This document shows positions 8,552 through 17,143 of a stretch of DNA of 64,000 nucleotides, in pieces (positions within the stretch are counted from its first letter, which is position 1; every line of letters starts with the position of its first letter). The position numbers and the translations under genes were made by a program. This stretch comes from Oribacterium sp. KHPX15 (GTDB lineage Bacteria; Bacillota; Clostridia; Lachnospirales; Lachnospiraceae), in contig NZ_FNRG01000023.1 of NCBI RefSeq assembly GCF_900107835.1, forward strand, positions 1 through 64,000, read 5' to 3'. The notes beneath the pieces were generated by a model. The model searched no databases. It saw only the letters and a program-made list of their open reading frames with translations, and was not told where the DNA came from.

Positions 8552-9451
8552 TCAGACAGTATCAGGTGTGATAACTTCAATATAAGGTGGGTTTGTTTCT
8601 TCCTCTAAATAATCCTTAAGGGAATAAGTGTTTTCTACATTTATTTTTATAAACTCCGGTTCTTCCATTATATGCTGAGGAATGTCCCAGTCAGTATCTA
8701 CAACAATAAGCTTATCTGACTCATCATCAGTTTTAAAGATAAATGCAAAATCCACTTTGGTTCTTACCCATTCATCAGGATTGCGTCTCTTGCTGACAAC
8801 AGCTGTAACATAACCCTTTACAACTGTGGATGATCCAAATCTGTCTCTTGCGTATTCATCACATTCCTCGCTGCAGTCTAGGGTCCAATCTTCCATGCGT
8901 TTATAATCACATTCATTGTAAAAGCATTCAAAATCAAATGCAGAATATTTTACCTGTCCAATAAACTCAGACATGATCTTTTCGGTGTACTCTTTTGGAG
9001 AAAGATTTGTTTTCTTATCGCGTTCCTTTATGAGAAACTCGACCATGTTCTTTTTGAATGTATATACATCATTAATATTATCATCTACAGAAACCAAGCT
9101 GGGTCTTGTCTGTGTCTTTAACCTGTCATCAAGTCTTTCTGAAGCCGGTGTTCTTCCTGCACAAATGAGAAGCTCCTTGAGTGTTACGGATTTATCCTGA
9201 GTATGTCTGCTGATCTCTTCAAGCATTCTGTTTGAGGGGAGTATGTCACTTCCCTCTTTCAGGATCCTGTTAAGATATTCCTTGCTCATGCCGATTTCTT
9301 TGGCAAATCCTGCCTGAGTTCTTAGGCCTATAGCCTTTCTGATCAAGTTTTTTAATTCGCTGTAATGCGATTCCTTGAGCTTTTCAACATATGCTAAATG
9401 GTCAAAATTCTTTTCAACTCCGTTCTCGGTATATTGCGTACTAATTATCAT
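8552..9451 (-). CDS. HTH (XRE-like) transcriptional regulator
   Basis: 299 residues. A helix-turn-helix lies at about 42-66 (QAGFAKEIGMSKEYLNRIL), typical of Cro/CI-type DNA-binding proteins. The remaining 200 residues, including FECFYNECDYKRMEDW and VVDTDWDIPQHIMEEP, match no family I recognise and may sense a ligand or partner. Inverted repeats just upstream suggest autoregulation. It lacks a CATAATTA element, so it is a candidate controller of that regulon rather than a member. Confidence 0.7.
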   Translation of the reverse strand: MIISTQYTENGVEKNFDHLAYVEKLKESHYSELKNLIRKAIGLRTQAGFAKEIGMSKEYLNRILKEGSDILPSNRMLEEISRHTQDKSVTLKELLICAGRTPASERLDDRLKTQTRPSLVSVDDNINDVYTFKKNMVEFLIKERDKKTNLSPKEYTEKIMSEFIGQVKYSAFDFECFYNECDYKRMEDWTLDCSEECDEYARDRFGSSTVVKGYVTAVVSKRRNPDEWVRTKVDFAFIFKTDDESDKLIVVDTDWDIPQHIMEEPEFIKINVENTYSLKDYLEEETNPPYIEVITPDTV

Positions 9452-9485
9452 GATCTGTCTCCTTGATTGATGCGATATTGAATTA

Positions 9486-9544
9486 TGTCAATCTTGACAT
9501 CAATAATATATCAACTGTATTGATTTATGTCAATTGTAAATCAA
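9486..9544 (-). promoter_or_regulatory. Inverted repeats upstream of the regulator gene
   Basis: TGTCAATCTTGACA (9486-9499) is a perfect 6+6 palindrome. A second repeat pairs TTGATTTA with TAAATCAA around a 9-nt centre (9520-9544). Both lie 35-95 bp upstream of the start codon, where operators for the encoded HTH protein would be expected. Confidence 0.6.
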
Positions 9545-9649
9545 TAAAAATCAACGTGAATGCTTTAGACCTTTTTTTAGTACCATAAAAGGTTATGGTT
9601 TTGATCTTCTGAAGATTATCGAGAACAAGCAAGTGTAAATTGAGGTTAC

Positions 9650-10876
9650 TTAAATATTACCTGCAGTATTTTCAGCCATAAGCTTCTTCTCCTTCATCCT
9701 TCTCGTTACAAAGATAGAAATAAGTCCAGCGACAAGAACGAGAGGTATAGTTGTGGCAATAGGTCTCTCAGTGAAGGATTCAATAACTGCACTGTAAGCT
9801 GCCGTAATGGTACCAACTACGGAATCGAGAACGCCTAAGAGACCGCCTCTTGACTTAGCGACTGTTGGATCAACTGTGTAGGTGGCATTTGTGACCATGG
9901 TGTATAGAGTATTACCTTCCGGGAATTCTTCTGTGTATGTGCATCTCCATGACTTCTCAGGCATTGCGGGGAGAGGTACGTCTGATTCATAAATAGCCTT
10001 TATGTCCTTTACGTACTTTCTGCCCTTTGCAACAGCATTTCTCATGGCGTTTCCGTTAACCATGTATGCTTCACCGTCCCACTTTATGGATTCAATCTCA
10101 TAGGCCTTTGTGCTAAGGTCGAGCATCTTTAAGAATTCGTCCTTATACTTGATAAGTTCTGCATCTGCCGGTATTTCTATTCCGTTAAGGTTAAATACGT
10201 TTGCATCGCCGTAGCCTGATACTGTTATGGGGAATTCAAAGTCGTTGTCCCAGTATTCTTTAAGTACCTCTTCTTTTACAAGGTCGAGTGTCGCTTCAAA
10301 TTCCTTACCGGATGCCTTATCAGACATTTCTATGACTGTTTTCTCAGGGACCTTAACTTTATCTTCTACAGATGTGTATGTGACCTCTGAAGACTTATGC
10401 TCTTTTCTGTCTTTGACAGCGCCCTCAATCAGAGTCTTTGATGTTAGGTTATACTTAACGCCGTCTTCGGAAATTGAAGGGAATGGCTGGTTAGATTCGT
10501 CTGTCTCTTCGCCAAGAAACGTATCCGTAACTATTGTCTTTACAAGCGGATCTACTGTTTCCTGTGATATAAGGGTAGGAGCTTCAGTATTGCTTACTAT
10601 GAATGGTATGTCATTGATAAGAACCGGATCATCCAGTATTTCCTTTGGATCTTTTTCTTTATCGAATGTGGTGTACACGGTTTTCTGCGCAAATGAATGT
10701 GTGATTCTGTTTACAGAAACCTTTGAAGTATCGAAACTTGCAGCTTTTTCCATCTCGCTGTAACGTTCTGCGGTGGTTTTAACTTGATTGTTTGTATTAG
10801 CCTGGGCTGTCAGAGTTCCTGATAAGCTACTTACAGCTATTGCGCCAACTGATATGAATGTCACTAATTTACGCAT
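9650..10876 (-). CDS. Secreted, membrane-anchored protein coupled to the TasA-like gene
   Basis: The chosen start (MRKLVTFISVGAIAV) overlaps the last codons of the upstream gene and has AAAGGTGAAGGA as ribosome site. A signal peptide ends near LTAQA (about 26). About 340 extracellular residues follow with no family I can name. A C-terminal membrane helix (TTIPLVLVAGLISIFV) precedes RRMKEKK. Topology is an extracellular domain held in the membrane, probably acting with the TasA-like protein made from the same transcript. No sorting motif is seen. Confidence 0.65.
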   Translation of the reverse strand: MRKLVTFISVGAIAVSSLSGTLTAQANTNNQVKTTAERYSEMEKAASFDTSKVSVNRITHSFAQKTVYTTFDKEKDPKEILDDPVLINDIPFIVSNTEAPTLISQETVDPLVKTIVTDTFLGEETDESNQPFPSISEDGVKYNLTSKTLIEGAVKDRKEHKSSEVTYTSVEDKVKVPEKTVIEMSDKASGKEFEATLDLVKEEVLKEYWDNDFEFPITVSGYGDANVFNLNGIEIPADAELIKYKDEFLKMLDLSTKAYEIESIKWDGEAYMVNGNAMRNAVAKGRKYVKDIKAIYESDVPLPAMPEKSWRCTYTEEFPEGNTLYTMVTNATYTVDPTVAKSRGGLLGVLDSVVGTITAAYSAVIESFTERPIATTIPLVLVAGLISIFVTRRMKEKKLMAENTAGNI

Positions 10877-12290
10877 TTCCTTCACCTTTCTTCTTTTTTC
10901 CACTGAACAAAAGTCCAAAGAATCCAATAATTGAGATACCTTCAAGCATTGCAAACGGGAACACGTCTCCTGTCTTGTAGTTTCCGGCTATGTCCCTGTC
11001 AGCTCCCTTTACGTCTTCACCATATCTGAATGCGTAGTAGATACCGTCTTTTCCTAAAAGTGATGTATCATTTGAGGTGAGCTTGTTTCCCTTTGAATCC
11101 TTTGCGCCCGGTCTGTAGTTTGCCTTTATGTCACCGATTATCTGTGAAATCGAGCCTGAGAATGGGAGATTCTGGATGATTTGAGGTATCTCTTCGGGAC
11201 GGGCTACTCCTAGTACTGATGGACCGGTTGTGTCTATTCCGTATGAACCGGTTCCGGGACCACCGCTGCCTCCGGATCCACCACTTGTAGTATTCTTAGA
11301 ATAAATATCCCATGAAACAGAGTAATCCTTCATCATCGTAGAGTTAGGCATATTCTTATCAACTAAAAGAGTTACTAAGTACTCCTGGAATCTGTCCTTG
11401 CCAATTATGCCGAGGTTTATGTCTTTTTCTAAGTCATCACCGTAAAGAGGGCCCGAATAAACAACTTTTTCATCAGTGCCTTCGGTGCTTAAACGTTTTA
11501 TTTCAACGTTTATCCATTTATTTAAGGAAGTATCTTTATCATTGTTGTCAGATGAAAGTCTGATAGAAATAGGTCTGTTATACTCATTCTTGATGGTGAT
11601 TTTCTCTGAAACAGTATCTCCAGGCATGAGAGATCGGAAATTCTTGAAAAGATCGTTTGACTCATTCATCTCACCATCTTCTATGTCCTCAAAATTGATA
11701 TGGAAACCTGAATCACCTGAATCAGATCTTACGGAATCACCAAATGATGCGTGGGACTGTATTTCTACATCACCCCATGGGGATGTGGATGTGAAGTCAG
11801 GAGTAAAGTTTGCAGACTGTACGGCATCGGCATCAACGCTCACTGATACGGGAACTCCAGTTGACTCGGGGAATTCTGGCATTACAAGGCTAGTACAGAA
11901 ATCGGTAAGAGAACCGGTCTTAACGGGCTCTGTGTAATACCAGTAATCACCCTGCTTAACCCATTCATCGCTAACACCTCTTAACATAGTGTCATCAATA
12001 CCATCAAATTCGCCGGTGTAATTAAGCTTTAATCTTATATAAGCCGGTGATAAGTCATTCTTTACGCTTACGATATATGATACTTCTTCCGTAGGGTGCA
12101 GACTGACCTCATACGGATCCACTCTGTTTCCGCTTTCATCAAGCATCTTCTGTTCCAAGCCAATCTGGATTCCACCAGTCTTAAGGATTGCATCTACTGT
12201 GCCGGCGTATGCAGGGGCACTTCCAGGTATTCCCATCATGGAAAGGCAGAGAGCTGTAGCAGCAAGTTTTACTGCAATATTTTTCCTCAT
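10869..12290 (-). CDS. TasA/camelysin-like secreted surface protein
   Basis: 473 residues. The signal peptide ends PAYAGTV. The region after it (EEVSYIVSVKNDLSPAYIR) and a later MPGDTVSEKITIKNEYNRP stretch have the beta-sandwich pattern of TasA/CalY-type matrix fibre proteins. A Gly/Ser linker (about 340) leads to NYKTGD, a hydrophobic helix and KKKKGEG, a sorting-signal layout in which K-T-G-D resembles the TPKTGE of the large surface protein. TasA relatives are processed by SipW-type peptidases, and one is encoded at 45.5 kb. Family placement is moderate; a pilin-like shaft subunit is the alternative. Confidence 0.6.
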   Translation of the reverse strand: MRKNIAVKLAATALCLSMMGIPGSAPAYAGTVDAILKTGGIQIGLEQKMLDESGNRVDPYEVSLHPTEEVSYIVSVKNDLSPAYIRLKLNYTGEFDGIDDTMLRGVSDEWVKQGDYWYYTEPVKTGSLTDFCTSLVMPEFPESTGVPVSVSVDADAVQSANFTPDFTSTSPWGDVEIQSHASFGDSVRSDSGDSGFHINFEDIEDGEMNESNDLFKNFRSLMPGDTVSEKITIKNEYNRPISIRLSSDNNDKDTSLNKWINVEIKRLSTEGTDEKVVYSGPLYGDDLEKDINLGIIGKDRFQEYLVTLLVDKNMPNSTMMKDYSVSWDIYSKNTTSGGSGGSGGPGTGSYGIDTTGPSVLGVARPEEIPQIIQNLPFSGSISQIIGDIKANYRPGAKDSKGNKLTSNDTSLLGKDGIYYAFRYGEDVKGADRDIAGNYKTGDVFPFAMLEGISIIGFFGLLFSGKKKKGEGNA

Positions 12291-12338
12291 CTTTAAAACT
12301 CCTTCTATGAAAAATAAATTCTTGTCTGTTCTACTCAG

Positions 12339-12369
12339 TAATTATGGGAAGAATTTGGGGCATATTAGT
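12339..12369 (-). promoter_or_regulatory. CATAATTA-class promoter, copy 3 (TasA-like operon)
   Basis: ACTAATA box, 16-nt spacer ending TTCTTCC, then CATAATTA, 49 nt before the start codon. Confidence 0.7.
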
Positions 12370-12403
12370 ATTTCTGAGAAATTTTTCTTAGTATTTTTTT
12401 AGA

Positions 12404-12435
12404 AAAGCCTGACTTCCTAAAGATAGTCAGGCTTT
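12404..12435. terminator. Hairpin between abiE and the TasA-like operon
   Basis: AAAGCCTGAC pairs perfectly with GTCAGGCTTT around a 12-nt loop. U-rich runs occur on both sides, so it could terminate in either direction. Confidence 0.6.
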
Positions 12436-12465
12436 TAAGTGTGTTATAGTAGCGTTTTTTGCCTA

Positions 12466-12497
12466 GAAAAAAGCAGTAGACCATGCGATCTACTGCT
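12466..12497 (-). terminator. Terminator downstream of abiEii
   Basis: AGCAGTAGA and TCTACTGCT form a 9-bp stem followed by UUUUUU on the minus strand. Confidence 0.75.
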
Positions 12498-12569
12498 TAC
12501 GTAAAGTTAATTAAGTCTCTGTTCTGCAATTAATTTTCATCATAAGGATTAAAAGTATCATTAAATAAT

Positions 12570-12608
12570 CTGTATATCCGCAAATAAATATATTTTGCGG
12601 ATATACAG
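12570..12608. repeat. Perfect inverted repeat after abiEii
   Basis: CTGTATATCCGCAAA and TTTGCGGATATACAG, 15 bp each around a 9-nt centre, lie 10 bp beyond the stop. No U-run follows, so it is either a processing/stability hairpin or a protein-binding palindrome. Confidence 0.55.
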
Positions 12609-13112
12609 TTCAATAAGTCATGATTTTTTAATAAAAGCTATTATCCCGCTAAGAACGGTATCTACATCCTCTTCGAGCCAATTTACTTCATTGGAATTTA
12701 AGTGACTGACATACAGCTTGTCTTTGAATATCATTTCAAGCCTCCTTAATATTCCGTTAAGGTCCTTTTCTCTCATTTTGGGGTCATCGAAAATGAAGGT
12801 TTTAAAGCACTTCTTCATAGTAGATTTATTAACATGATGGCTTAGATAATAAATGTCGAAGATGTCCTTATATCTGGATGAAAGAGTTCCAAATCGAAGC
12901 AGAGATTTCAGCTTTTCTGCTATCATCTGCTCATTTGAATTAATCAGAAGACTGGCACCTTCGTCATCATATGCAATGTCAAAACAGAACTCATCCTGCT
13001 CTATATCAAGCTTATTGTGAACTCCGAGATCCATCTTGTTTTCTATGGAATGCCCTTTAGAATCTGTTATCTCTATGTATACTCTTTTTCCATGATAATC
13101 CTGCTGTTTAAG

Positions 13113-13522
13113 TTCTTTTAGGGCATCCGAAAAAAGTAGTTGAAAAATCCACTCTCGCCTTCCTTAAAGCCAATAACAATTTTTAGAACCACACTCAGGA
13201 CATACGCAACCATTTTGTTCCCATCGCTGAAACTCGTCAAGAACTTCCTCTCCATCAATTATAAACTTGTCCTCTTTGTAATAAGCTGTGCCATTTTCTT
13301 CTTTGTTTTTTAGCCAAATATTGAAGTCCTCTTCTGTTTTAAGCTTTGTATCAAGCAAATATGCCAGCTTAGTATATTTAAGATCATCTCTTACAACATA
13401 TCCATATAATGATGTCTCAGAATTACAGTCTTTACATATTATTTCTGCTATCATTAACAACCTCCTACATTATTGAAGAATAACCATATCTTCAACCACT
13501 AATTGTGGTTAGTCTTCTTTTA
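13113..13522. mobile_element. 394-bp mobile insertion cassette inside abiEii
   Basis: Insert 13121-13514 is flanked by the 8-bp direct repeat TTCTTTTA (13113-13120 and 13515-13522). Joining the flanks at one copy restores the abiEii frame. The two termini read inward GGGCATCCGAAAAAAGTAG and GACTAACCACAATTAGTGG and agree at 15 of the first 24 positions, including GTTGAA at positions 19-24 with one mismatch before it. It carries one small gene and no transposase, so it is a MITE-like passenger cassette mobilised in trans. Confidence 0.75.
13164..13454 (-). CDS. Zinc-binding passenger protein of the cassette, about 96 aa
   Basis: Starts MIAEIICKDCNSETS behind AGGAGGTTGTTA. It has a Cys pair at the N-terminus (CKDC) and a Cys cluster at the end (CVCPECGSKNC), which together can bind one or two zinc ions. 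The middle is charged and helical (TEEDFNIWLKNKEENG). I do not recognise the family. It is the only gene in the cassette that splits abiEii, so any benefit it gives would be independent of its neighbours. Confidence 0.6.
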   Translation of the reverse strand: MIAEIICKDCNSETSLYGYVVRDDLKYTKLAYLLDTKLKTEEDFNIWLKNKEENGTAYYKEDKFIIDGEEVLDEFQRWEQNGCVCPECGSKNCYWL

Positions 13523-13812
13523 TCTTTCCCTTTCTTTTGAAAGTTAGGCCTTCTAGGCAATTCAGCTTGGAAATAAATGCATCTATTGAATCGTCACTTA
13601 AAGAATATCTGATGAAATCAAGATCCAGATACTGTGTTGCTCTACGAACATTCTTTGTTTTGCTCCGCATCACAACACCGCCCTTGATGGTAACATTACG
13701 ATTCAGCGAGCTCTTTGCTATTGCCTTAAGAATAAGGTCCTGGCATACCTTGGCCTGAGCATTGGTATCGCCATACCCGTTTTCTATTTCTTTATCATTG
13801 CATCGATATCAA

Positions 13813-14370
13813 TCATAAAACCTCCAAACGAAGTGTTTCCATAATCATGGATGTTTTTGGAACTCTATATGCGTATTCTTCAATGGCAGGGATATCCAAA
13901 TCATATATTATTTCCCTGTAATTTCGCATTAGTTCCTTGTAATAGTCAAACGGTATTTTTTTCTTGTGCCGGATCAGTTCAACAAGAAGACGTTCCCTGG
14001 AATAAATACGTATGGAACACTCCTCTCTCTCCATTGATGTCAAACCAAGCTCAAGAAGGTCTTTCCACTCAAATATCTGGACCACCCTTTTATCTGCAAT
14101 CTTCGTGGCGTCTCTGTCTGTAGCCAAATAAAATTTTTCAGGGATCACATCCGTCAGGTCATAGTAGTAAAAAGCACTGTTCATCGTAAAAATAGCATCC
14201 GGGTATTTACTGGCTATTACAGCAATAGCCGGCACATACTCTTTATCAGAATAAATACCACTTTCCTGTTTATAAAGCTGTCCTGTTTTAACAGCCTTAT
14301 TTACAAGGTACTTGGAGCCATATTTATTTATACTCTCGGCATATGAAAATATCACCCTTATCCTCCGCAA
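13813..14370 (-). CDS. abiEi: AbiEi-type antitoxin/regulator
   Basis: 185 residues. The N-terminal part (NKYGSKYLVNKAVKTGQLYK) fits the winged-helix DNA-binding domain of AbiEi antitoxins. YVPAIAVIASKYPDAIFTMN and FYYYDLTDVIPEKFYLATDR match the antitoxin C-domain. AbiEi represses its own operon and counteracts the nucleotidyltransferase AbiEii. Here the antitoxin frame is intact while the toxin is broken, so the pair cannot give abortive infection or plasmid addiction. Confidence 0.75.
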   Translation of the reverse strand: MRRIRVIFSYAESINKYGSKYLVNKAVKTGQLYKQESGIYSDKEYVPAIAVIASKYPDAIFTMNSAFYYYDLTDVIPEKFYLATDRDATKIADKRVVQIFEWKDLLELGLTSMEREECSIRIYSRERLLVELIRHKKKIPFDYYKELMRNYREIIYDLDIPAIEEYAYRVPKTSMIMETLRLEVL

Positions 14371-14572
14371 TTCAATAATATTTGCGTATGTTTAGGTAAA
14401 TATTATAACAGTTGCACCTTTTTAATCAACCAATAGAACAGTAAACATAAATACTGCATAGTCTTTGCTAATCTTGTAATGGCAAATGATCTCCATTTAC
14501 CATTTTAATATCTTCTAATAGTCTTCTCTGGATAGTTCACATCCTTTTGAATGTCATTCTCAGATTTAAGCA

Positions 14573-16954
14573 TCAGTAGTTGTAGTTAAGAGTCAGCTTC
14601 TTGTCCTTCATGCCGTTTGTTGTACGGATTGAAATCTCGTTTGTTCTCTTAGCTGTACCGAAGTATCCAAGCTCATCGTTAGGGATGATCTCTGCGTCAT
14701 CACCACTATTGCCACCATTACCATCATCACCGCCTGATGGATTATCGTAAGGCTCCCGATCAGTGTTACGGATCTTCTTCCACTGTGCGCGGAGTGTAAC
14801 TGACTCTGTAAGGTCTGTTATTGTTGCCCCGTTCTTGTAGAATGTACCGAACATGTCCTGCTTTGTGGTGTACCATCCAACGAAGCTGTAACCATCCTTT
14901 ACAAATCCATTCTGAGGGAGTGTTACGCTTTCTCCGGATTTTACGGTGATAGCATCCATTGAACCGCCTGTATGTCCGTTACCATCGAAGTTGATTGTAT
15001 AAACACCATTACCCCAAGTTGCTGTAAAGGTCTTATTTCCGTATGAACCTAAAGGTACGGAAAGATCTGTTGTTGCACCTGAGATTCCTGTGCCGGTCCA
15101 GCCAGAGAAGGAGAAGCCCTTCTTTGTCGGGTTCTCAATATAGAAGGTCGGAGTCTCAACATTGTATGATACTTTCTTGTAATTAATCCTTCCGCCGTTC
15201 AGATTGTAGGTGATTGTATAAGTGATTGGGTGTACTTCTGGAGTCTTTGTCACAGCCTGTGCCGGCATTGTGAATGTAAAGCTCTGGTTTGTATTGCCGT
15301 CAGACCACTTGTCGAACTTATATCCGTTTAAAGGAGTTGCCTTAAGTGTGATTGTCTGACCAAAGTAGTAGCTTCCTGTCACGGTTGATCCGGATGTATT
15401 TACGCCTGTGTCCGTACCGAGAGTAAATGGGTACTTATTTCTTGTATAGTAGTACTTAAACACTCTTGAACCGTCTGCAGAGATCGTTTGTGTCTGTGTC
15501 TTAGGTGATGTGAAACCTGTATATGTCTTTACTGATGGTGTGACACTGGAATCTGATTCACCTGTTTTACTTTCAGTATCTGCCAGCGTATATCCGCTGC
15601 CGGTTACGTTTTGCTGATAGTGCTCTACTTTATATTGTGTATCGGATCTTGGTGACCACTGAGCATAATAGTTTGCGTCACCTGAAACCTTTGTACTCGA
15701 GGCAATTTTTGTACCGTTTATTGATGAGGTATACCAGCCTTTGAAGTCATAACCTTTTCTTTCTGCGGTAGGAAGTGTGCCGAGGGTAGAATCATAAGCC
15801 TTAGTCTGAGATTCTGAGCTTACAGTTCCGCCGTTACCGTTAAATTTGATTGTATAGTTAATTGGGCTCCATTGAGCATAGTAGGTTACATCTGAAGATG
15901 GCTGTGTATATGTTCCATCATCTGCTGTTATAAATGTTCCGCCAGATGGTGCAGTATACCAACCGTTACTGTTGTATCCTGTGCGGGTTGATTTAGGTGC
16001 TGTTTTGGTTTCATTTGGTGATCCTGTGACGGTGCCGCCATCAGAGCCATTGTTTCCATTAAATGTGACAGTTACCGTGTTCATCATTTCGGCGGCTGTT
16101 GCCATATGTGAGCTCTCCCACAGTATTTTGTCATAATACTCACCTTTGGATTTTGTGGCGCCTTCAGCATATCCAACAACATAGAACACAGGGGTTAAAC
16201 TGACACCGTTCTTACCGCCATTATTTATTTTTACGTCAACTGTAATATCATAGCTGTAACCGGTAGCGTAATCTTCACCACTATATCTATGTGAAGATGT
16301 TTTGGTGAGTTTGTAGCTTATTACTTCATACTGACCACTCATTGAGTTTAAGTAATCCCTTTTTGTTTCTGTCGAGGAAGAACTTGTGCCTGAGTGCTCC
16401 CAGGTTGTTTTGGTTGAAAAGGATTTAATTCCACTTCCACTTGAAAATGTAACCTCACCGCCCTTAAGGAATGTGTATCCTGAACCGCTACTGCTTGAGT
16501 ATTTTCCTCCGGAATGCCTCATTTCAGTAGTAGATTTATCACGAGGGCTATTGTAGCTTGTGTTGTTACCGTATACTACCTCATCATAATAATTTGAATA
16601 ATATGGTGTGATCAAACCGAATGACATGGATAAACCAGACCATCTTGACTCGTAAGTAAATGTACTATTCCAATCAGTATAGTCCGGGGTTTGTCCCGTC
16701 ATTCTTACGCGGACCCAGCCAGACCCTTTATCCGATGCTGAGAATGTGAAATCACCGCCGTCGTTTCTGACGCTCACGGTACTGCTGTCAAAATTAAGCG
16801 CATATGCCTTAATTGGCGATAGTATTTCGGTCAATAAATATATCACAATGAATAATGCTATCAGCACTTTGGGTAATATATTCTTGCCCGTCATCATTCT
16901 TTTAAATAGAATTCCAGGATATTTAAAATAAGATGACTTATATGCTTTGCCCAT
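14573..16954 (-). CDS. Surface protein with InlB-type (Listeria-Bacteroides) repeats
   Basis: 793 residues. A basic N-terminus and hydrophobic helix (about 25-45, VLIALFIVIYLLTEIL) act as signal or anchor. A Ser/Tyr/Gly-rich domain covers 50-300. From about 300 to 730 there are repeats of the InlB B type, recognised by NGNGGT and by GYxFxGWYTxxxxG units such as GYDFKGWYTSSING and GYSFVGWYTTKQ. The C-terminus has a GGDDGNGGNSGDD linker and no sorting motif. Such repeats are found in extracellular adhesins. It has its own CATAATTA-class promoter. Confidence 0.8.
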   Translation of the reverse strand: MGKAYKSSYFKYPGILFKRMMTGKNILPKVLIALFIVIYLLTEILSPIKAYALNFDSSTVSVRNDGGDFTFSASDKGSGWVRVRMTGQTPDYTDWNSTFTYESRWSGLSMSFGLITPYYSNYYDEVVYGNNTSYNSPRDKSTTEMRHSGGKYSSSSGSGYTFLKGGEVTFSSGSGIKSFSTKTTWEHSGTSSSSTETKRDYLNSMSGQYEVISYKLTKTSSHRYSGEDYATGYSYDITVDVKINNGGKNGVSLTPVFYVVGYAEGATKSKGEYYDKILWESSHMATAAEMMNTVTVTFNGNNGSDGGTVTGSPNETKTAPKSTRTGYNSNGWYTAPSGGTFITADDGTYTQPSSDVTYYAQWSPINYTIKFNGNGGTVSSESQTKAYDSTLGTLPTAERKGYDFKGWYTSSINGTKIASSTKVSGDANYYAQWSPRSDTQYKVEHYQQNVTGSGYTLADTESKTGESDSSVTPSVKTYTGFTSPKTQTQTISADGSRVFKYYYTRNKYPFTLGTDTGVNTSGSTVTGSYYFGQTITLKATPLNGYKFDKWSDGNTNQSFTFTMPAQAVTKTPEVHPITYTITYNLNGGRINYKKVSYNVETPTFYIENPTKKGFSFSGWTGTGISGATTDLSVPLGSYGNKTFTATWGNGVYTINFDGNGHTGGSMDAITVKSGESVTLPQNGFVKDGYSFVGWYTTKQDMFGTFYKNGATITDLTESVTLRAQWKKIRNTDREPYDNPSGGDDGNGGNSGDDAEIIPNDELGYFGTAKRTNEISIRTTNGMKDKKLTLNYNY

Positions 16955-17004
16955 TGCTTCTCCTCCTATATTTCGATAATTTATTCTCTCTTTTTCGTAC
17001 TTTC

Positions 17005-17035
17005 TAATTATGGGAGGGGTTCTTTTGTTATTAGT
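17005..17035 (-). promoter_or_regulatory. CATAATTA-class promoter, copy 4 (InlB-type protein)
   Basis: ACTAATA, spacer ending ACCCCTCC, CATAATTA; 51 nt before the start codon. Confidence 0.7.
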
Positions 17036-17055
17036 TTTTTTTCGAGATTTTTTGT

Positions 17056-17089
17056 AAAAAAAATCTGACTCCGCTAAAAGGAGCCAGAT
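17056..17089 (-). terminator. Terminator of nhaC-like gene
   Basis: ATCTGGCTCC and GGAGTCAGAT stem followed by seven or more U residues. Confidence 0.8.
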
Positions 17090-17143
17090 GTGGAATAGTA
17101 TTTCATTTGTTTAGCTTTGAAGTATGTGTCGATTTTAGTTCGG

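Larger units (their letters stand above)
12618..13816 (-). pseudogene. abiEii: AbiEii-type nucleotidyltransferase toxin, interrupted
   Basis: The ATG at 13816 follows GGAGGTTTT and overlaps the abiEi stop. After about ten codons the frame shifts. It then reads NVTIKGGVVMRSKTKNVRRA and TQYLDLDFIRYSLSDD, the GG and DxD-type motifs of the AbiEii nucleotidyltransferase, ending KRKGKIKE at 13515. A 394-bp insertion follows. The frame resumes at 13113 as LKQQDYHGKRVYIEITDSKG and continues through ISS-type helices to KKS. The toxin arm of this type IV system is therefore inactive, by one frameshift and one insertion. Confidence 0.82.

Noticed and set aside
8552-9451. The XRE-like protein as a proven activator of the CATAATTA regulon
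   Set aside because: It is only a candidate: its own palindromes (TGTCAA-type) do not resemble the promoter motif.
9583-9602. Terminator after the 9.65-10.88 kb gene
   Set aside because: ACCATAA and TTATGGT pair, but no U-run follows on the minus strand.
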